Shown: positions 61,295 to 64,000 of the stretch, in pieces
Position numbering within the stretch: the first letter of the stretch is position 1
Layout of the letters: each line of letters opens with the position of its first letter
Assembly: GCA_001312325.1 (NCBI GenBank)
Contig: BBDJ01000005.1
Coordinates: forward strand, 62,001-126,000
DNA length: 64,000 nucleotides
Reading direction: 5' to 3'
Source: Lysinibacillus pakistanensis
Lineage (GTDB): Bacteria > Bacillota > Bacilli > Bacillales_A > Planococcaceae
Made by a program: the position numbers and the translations under genes
Notes under the pieces: model-generated
Told to the model about the DNA's origin: nothing
The model's input: the letters and a program-made list of their open reading frames with translations, nothing else
The model's database searches: none

Positions 61295-61700
61295 ATGAAA
61301 AAAAAGTTTTGTCCATCATTTATGCATCCAAACTAATACATACACCGAATCATTAAAATTCTATACTGACGTACTAGGTTTTAAAGTAGTACAAGAATCA
61401 CCCGATTTTCATGGACGAAACTTTAATACATGGATACAGTTAGGCGATTTTTATATTGAATTGCAAACTGGAAAACAAAATGAAATACTTAGTGACGTAA
61501 ACACAAATTCTCAGGGTCTAGTTCATTTTTGTTTATGGGTAGAAGATTTAAAATCAGAGGTATCTCGTCTACATGAATTAGGTACCAAATTCTTAATAAA
61601 GAACAATGAGCTCATTTACCATGTTGAGAATGGTAGCTTATGCAAAATAAAAGCACCTGAAGGAACAATTGTAGAGCTTCGTAGCAACAAAGATATTTAA
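61295..61700 (+). CDS. VOC family (glyoxalase-like) protein, frameshifted
   Basis: ATG at 61295 after AGAGGT. A break at eight A's right after the start (61298-61305); one base less gives FVHHLCIQTNTYTESLKFYTD. Two VOC repeats: DVLGFKVVQESPDFHG with WIQLGDFYIELQTG, and VHFCLWVEDLKSEVSRLHEL with KIKAPEGTIVELRSN. About 134 residues. Metal-ligand candidates are His in VHHLCI, Glu in YIELQ and Glu in VELRS. Substrate unknown. Confidence 0.82.
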
Positions 61701-62499
61701 ATACCTACAGTCCCTAACGATTCTAAATCCTTATTTAATTTCTATAAAAACCCATCTAATTTCTCAAAACCCTCAAAACTAGCACTCCCTTTAAGCACCC
61801 TATAGTTTGGACATTTATTCATGTATTGAAGCCCCAAGCATTTAATTTCAGCTTTATTCCCTCCTGCCTGTTCCAAACAGGCAGGAGGACATTTGAATAC
61901 GGTCATCTAGATGCACCACCTAATCTTGTAGAACGAAGAATTTTAGAATTCAAATGAGATGGAATCCAAAAAGGAGTTATCATGTTGAATTTAGTTTGGT
62001 ATGTATGGACCATTTCAAAAAAAAGTTTTTGAATAATTTGCCCAAAACATTTAATGAACATGAAATAGGCGGAGCGTATGAAAATCCAAAAAAAGTAGTC
62101 TGACACTATCCAAATAGAATATTGGATTTCAATATCAACTTAGCTAGACAATAGAATGCTAAGTAAATCCTCTCATGTATTATCATTTCTTTTACAAATA
62201 CCTCATGTTGAATTTACTCCTGATGGTCCACGATGAGCTACAAACATTTTCATGGAAATTCTTCCTGAATAAAACCTTAAATCTATTGCTTTATCTGGAT
62301 ATATCGCTAAAACTTTTCTGTTTGGTTTCCAACTCCATTTTTAAGAAAAGGGTATTTAGTATTGATGCTCATAATTTTTATTTCAGAGGTGAAGTTCCAT
62401 TAAAAACTTAAAAAAAGTTGCATAAATTCTAAATTACAGTTATTATTACGTTATACGTTATATCGCAAAACGTAATATATGTTTTAGGGAGGTATTGTA
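61701..62499. other. region of gene scraps and hairpins
   Basis: A hairpin at 61859-61888 (CTCCTGCCTG / CAGGCAGGAG) is followed by a plus-strand scrap TFEYGHLDAPPNLVERRILEF ending in a stop, and near 62195-62350 by pieces such as HVEFTPDGPR in shifting frames. These look like decayed ends of genes. No intact gene before the PadR promoter. Confidence 0.4.
62445..62476. promoter_or_regulatory. inverted repeat upstream of the PadR gene, candidate operator
   Basis: ATTACGTT (62445-62452) and AACGTAAT (62469-62476) with a further ATACGTTATAT between them. It lies 24 bp before the start codon, a place suited to autoregulation. Confidence 0.5.
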
Positions 62500-62802
62500 A
62501 TGAAAAAGGATAGATTCTCCGAGCCTTCATTGTTTATTTTGATTAGCCTGGCAGAAAAAGATTGTCATGGTTATGCGATTATGGAGGACATTGAAAAAAA
62601 TTATAGTATTAAGTTAGGGGCTGGGACTTTATATGGGGCAATTACTCGTTTAGAGAAAGCAGGATATATTCAAGTCCTTGAATCAGATGATCGTAAAAAA
62701 CCTTATAGGCTTACAGATGAAGGACGTGAATATTTAAGCAATCAAATCAAAGAAATCCAAGCAGTAACTGCACTCGGTGCAAAAAGGCTTGGCTTAATAT
62801 GA
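62500..62802 (+). CDS. PadR family transcriptional regulator
   Basis: Intact, 100 residues. FILISLAEKDCHGYAIMEDI then LGAGTLYGAITRLEKAGYIQ is the PadR winged helix; RKKPYRLTDEGREYL is the wing end. ATG at 62500 after GGGAGGT. Overlaps the following membrane-protein gene (ATGA), the usual PadR-target pair. Confidence 0.9.
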   Translation: MKKDRFSEPSLFILISLAEKDCHGYAIMEDIEKNYSIKLGAGTLYGAITRLEKAGYIQVLESDDRKKPYRLTDEGREYLSNQIKEIQAVTALGAKRLGLI

Positions 62803-63242
62803 AGTGGTTGATTTATTTGTATCCAAAAAATTGGAGAAAACGATACGGCGATGAAATAATTGATTTATTAGAACAAGAAGATTGGTCATTCTTTATTATT
62901 ATCGATTTACTGAGAGGAATTGTTGATGCATGGAAAATCGAAATAAATGAACGACAAGTTTTTGGCATTCGTATGAGTAATATGTTATTGCTTATCAGTT
63001 TGATTAATATATTTATTATTCTACAATACAGATCATCACAGGGGGTTATTTTCTTGGAACAAATTACTTTAATTATTGCAATGGCATCATTTTTCTTAGC
63101 TGTTTCTATTTTCATTGTGAATCTTTTTAAAGAAGGTTTTCAAAAAGCTTTTTCAATCAGAACTAGATTATCGAAAATGGGTCTCGGATTTATGGGCTTG
63201 TATGGATTGAGTTTTATAGCATTTTTAGTGTTAGCAAATTAA
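62799..63242 (+). CDS. membrane protein partner of PadR regulator
   Basis: Intact, 147 residues. MKWLIYLYPKNWRKRYGDEI, then IDLLEQEDWSFFIIIDLLRG is the cytosolic N-terminal signature of proteins encoded after PadR genes. Three membrane helices follow (SNMLLLISLINIFIILQY; ITLIIAMASFFLAVSIFIV; MGLGFMGLYGLSFIAFLVL). Function unknown. Confidence 0.75.
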   Translation: MKWLIYLYPKNWRKRYGDEIIDLLEQEDWSFFIIIDLLRGIVDAWKIEINERQVFGIRMSNMLLLISLINIFIILQYRSSQGVIFLEQITLIIAMASFFLAVSIFIVNLFKEGFQKAFSIRTRLSKMGLGFMGLYGLSFIAFLVLAN

Positions 63243-63263
63243 TTCAAATAGGTTTAATAAAAT

Positions 63264-63289
63264 GACCAAGGCAATTGATGTCTTGGTCT
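63264..63289 (+). terminator. terminator of the PadR operon
   Basis: GACCAAG / CTTGGTC hairpin 22 bp after the stop codon. The T tract is weak. Confidence 0.5.
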
Positions 63290-63449
63290 ACTTGTATCTT
63301 AACAAGTACAAGAATCTAAAAGTTTGCACTCTCCCCATAATTTAGCTCTTATATTTTGAGTATCTTGGCTGTTTAAATTTGCTGTAACGTTGACGAATGT
63401 ACGCCCTTTTTATGATACAATTTACATAATTACACAACGAGGTGATTTC

Positions 63450-63648
63450 ATGGAAAATGATAAACTAATTTGTAAATTATGTGGTAGTGATACCTTTACT
63501 CAAGGTGAATTAGGTGGGGCTTATGCAAATGTAAGACCAGTAGACTCAGTTTCAATTTTTTTCGAGCTCCCCACTTATATTATCTATTTGTACTAATTGT
63601 GGAGAAGTAGCTTCAATGAAAGTAAAGAAACTTGACAAATTCAAATAG
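63450..63648 (+). CDS. small zinc-ribbon protein, frameshifted
   Basis: ATG at 63450 after GAGGTGA. Two CxxC pairs, LICKLCGSDTF and LSICTNCGEVA, make a zinc ribbon. The frame breaks at seven T's (63557-63563); with six the second pair comes into frame. About 65 residues. Such proteins are often annotated only as nucleic-acid-binding-like. Confidence 0.7.
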
Positions 63649-64000
63649 TCTCTTAATGTTTTTATAGGGTCGCTTCTAGCAAAGCGCCCCTTTAACAGTT
63701 TCTTTCCACAAAAGACCATTTAATATGTGATAGAAAATATTTTTGCTGTAAATAGAGAAAAGTAGATAATGGAGGAAGTCATAAATATATTCAAATTATC
63801 GTATCTCTATCAGTTATGTTTCTATTATTATTGTTTTCATTCACTTATTTTATAGATGCCCAGTCCTAATCTCATTCAAGCCCTTGTATAATACCTCCTG
63901 TCAAATCCCCTTTTGTCATAAAAGATATTCCTAACATTATATTCAAATAGTTCTATTAAACACCAATCGTATAAAATTGACCCCTACACGCCAGATAGGT
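63649..64000. other. gene-free window end
   Basis: A hairpin-like GGGTCGCTT / AAGCGCCC at 63668-63690 may terminate the zinc-ribbon gene. Near 63778-63870 a plus-strand scrap encodes a hydrophobic helix (IIVSLSVMFLLLLFSFTYFI) without a start codon. Nothing else was identified. Confidence 0.4.

Overview
The window looks like chromosome of a low-GC, spore-forming Firmicute, most likely Lysinibacillus (sphaericus/fusiformis group). The pointers are a GerAB-type germinant permease, a meso-diaminopimelate dehydrogenase (a hallmark enzyme of L. sphaericus), a CYP102A/P450-BM3-type fused monooxygenase, an S-layer-homology protein, SAM-I and T-box leaders, a YhdT-PanF pair and strong GGAGG ribosome binding sites. 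No rRNA, tRNA or CRISPR array was recognised.

Layout. 0-6.6 kb: germination permease, TetR regulator, CYP102A monooxygenase with a palindromic operator, and metA under a SAM-I riboswitch. 6.6-13.3 kb: a prophage remnant bounded by two perfect 111-bp direct repeats. The repeat carries the metA promoter and the first bases of the riboswitch, so the element sits inside the metA leader without breaking it. It keeps an integrase 5' fragment fused by deletion to a tail-gene 3' fragment, then small tail-end genes, holin and endolysin genes, and a cargo zone with a secreted two-Cys protein next to a two-helix membrane protein. 13.4-33 kb: GIY-YIG protein, TrmB regulator, TauE-type exporter, serine hydrolase, yhdT-panF, MCP, an ECF sigma/anti-sigma pair, ddh, a divergent Crp-family regulator/MFS pair, an oxalate decarboxylase-like bicupin and a yjdI-yjdJ pair. 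33.6-36.4 kb: a decay zone with FMN reductase, butanediol dehydrogenase, LysR and SDR remnants. 36.6-40.8 kb: MocR regulator divergent from a LysE exporter, two secreted/anchored unknown proteins, structured intergenic DNA and 21-bp-period repeats. 40.8-53.7 kb: type-2 IleRS with a T-box leader, a second ECF sigma module, an Lrp regulator divergent from a DJ-1 protein, an SLH protein and aconitase. 54-64 kb: small accessory genes (GNATs, CPBP protease, MarR-controlled serine hydrolase, PadR pair, zinc ribbon) among transposase and other gene scraps.

Sequence quality matters. Dozens of otherwise convincing genes, including housekeeping ones (metA, ddh, ileS, aconitase), are interrupted at A/T runs of 7 or 8 bases. 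In nearly every case removing one base restores the family sequence. I therefore annotate these as single genes with a probable base-calling error, and keep the label pseudogene for loci whose damage is not of this kind. Coordinates span the whole reconstructed gene.
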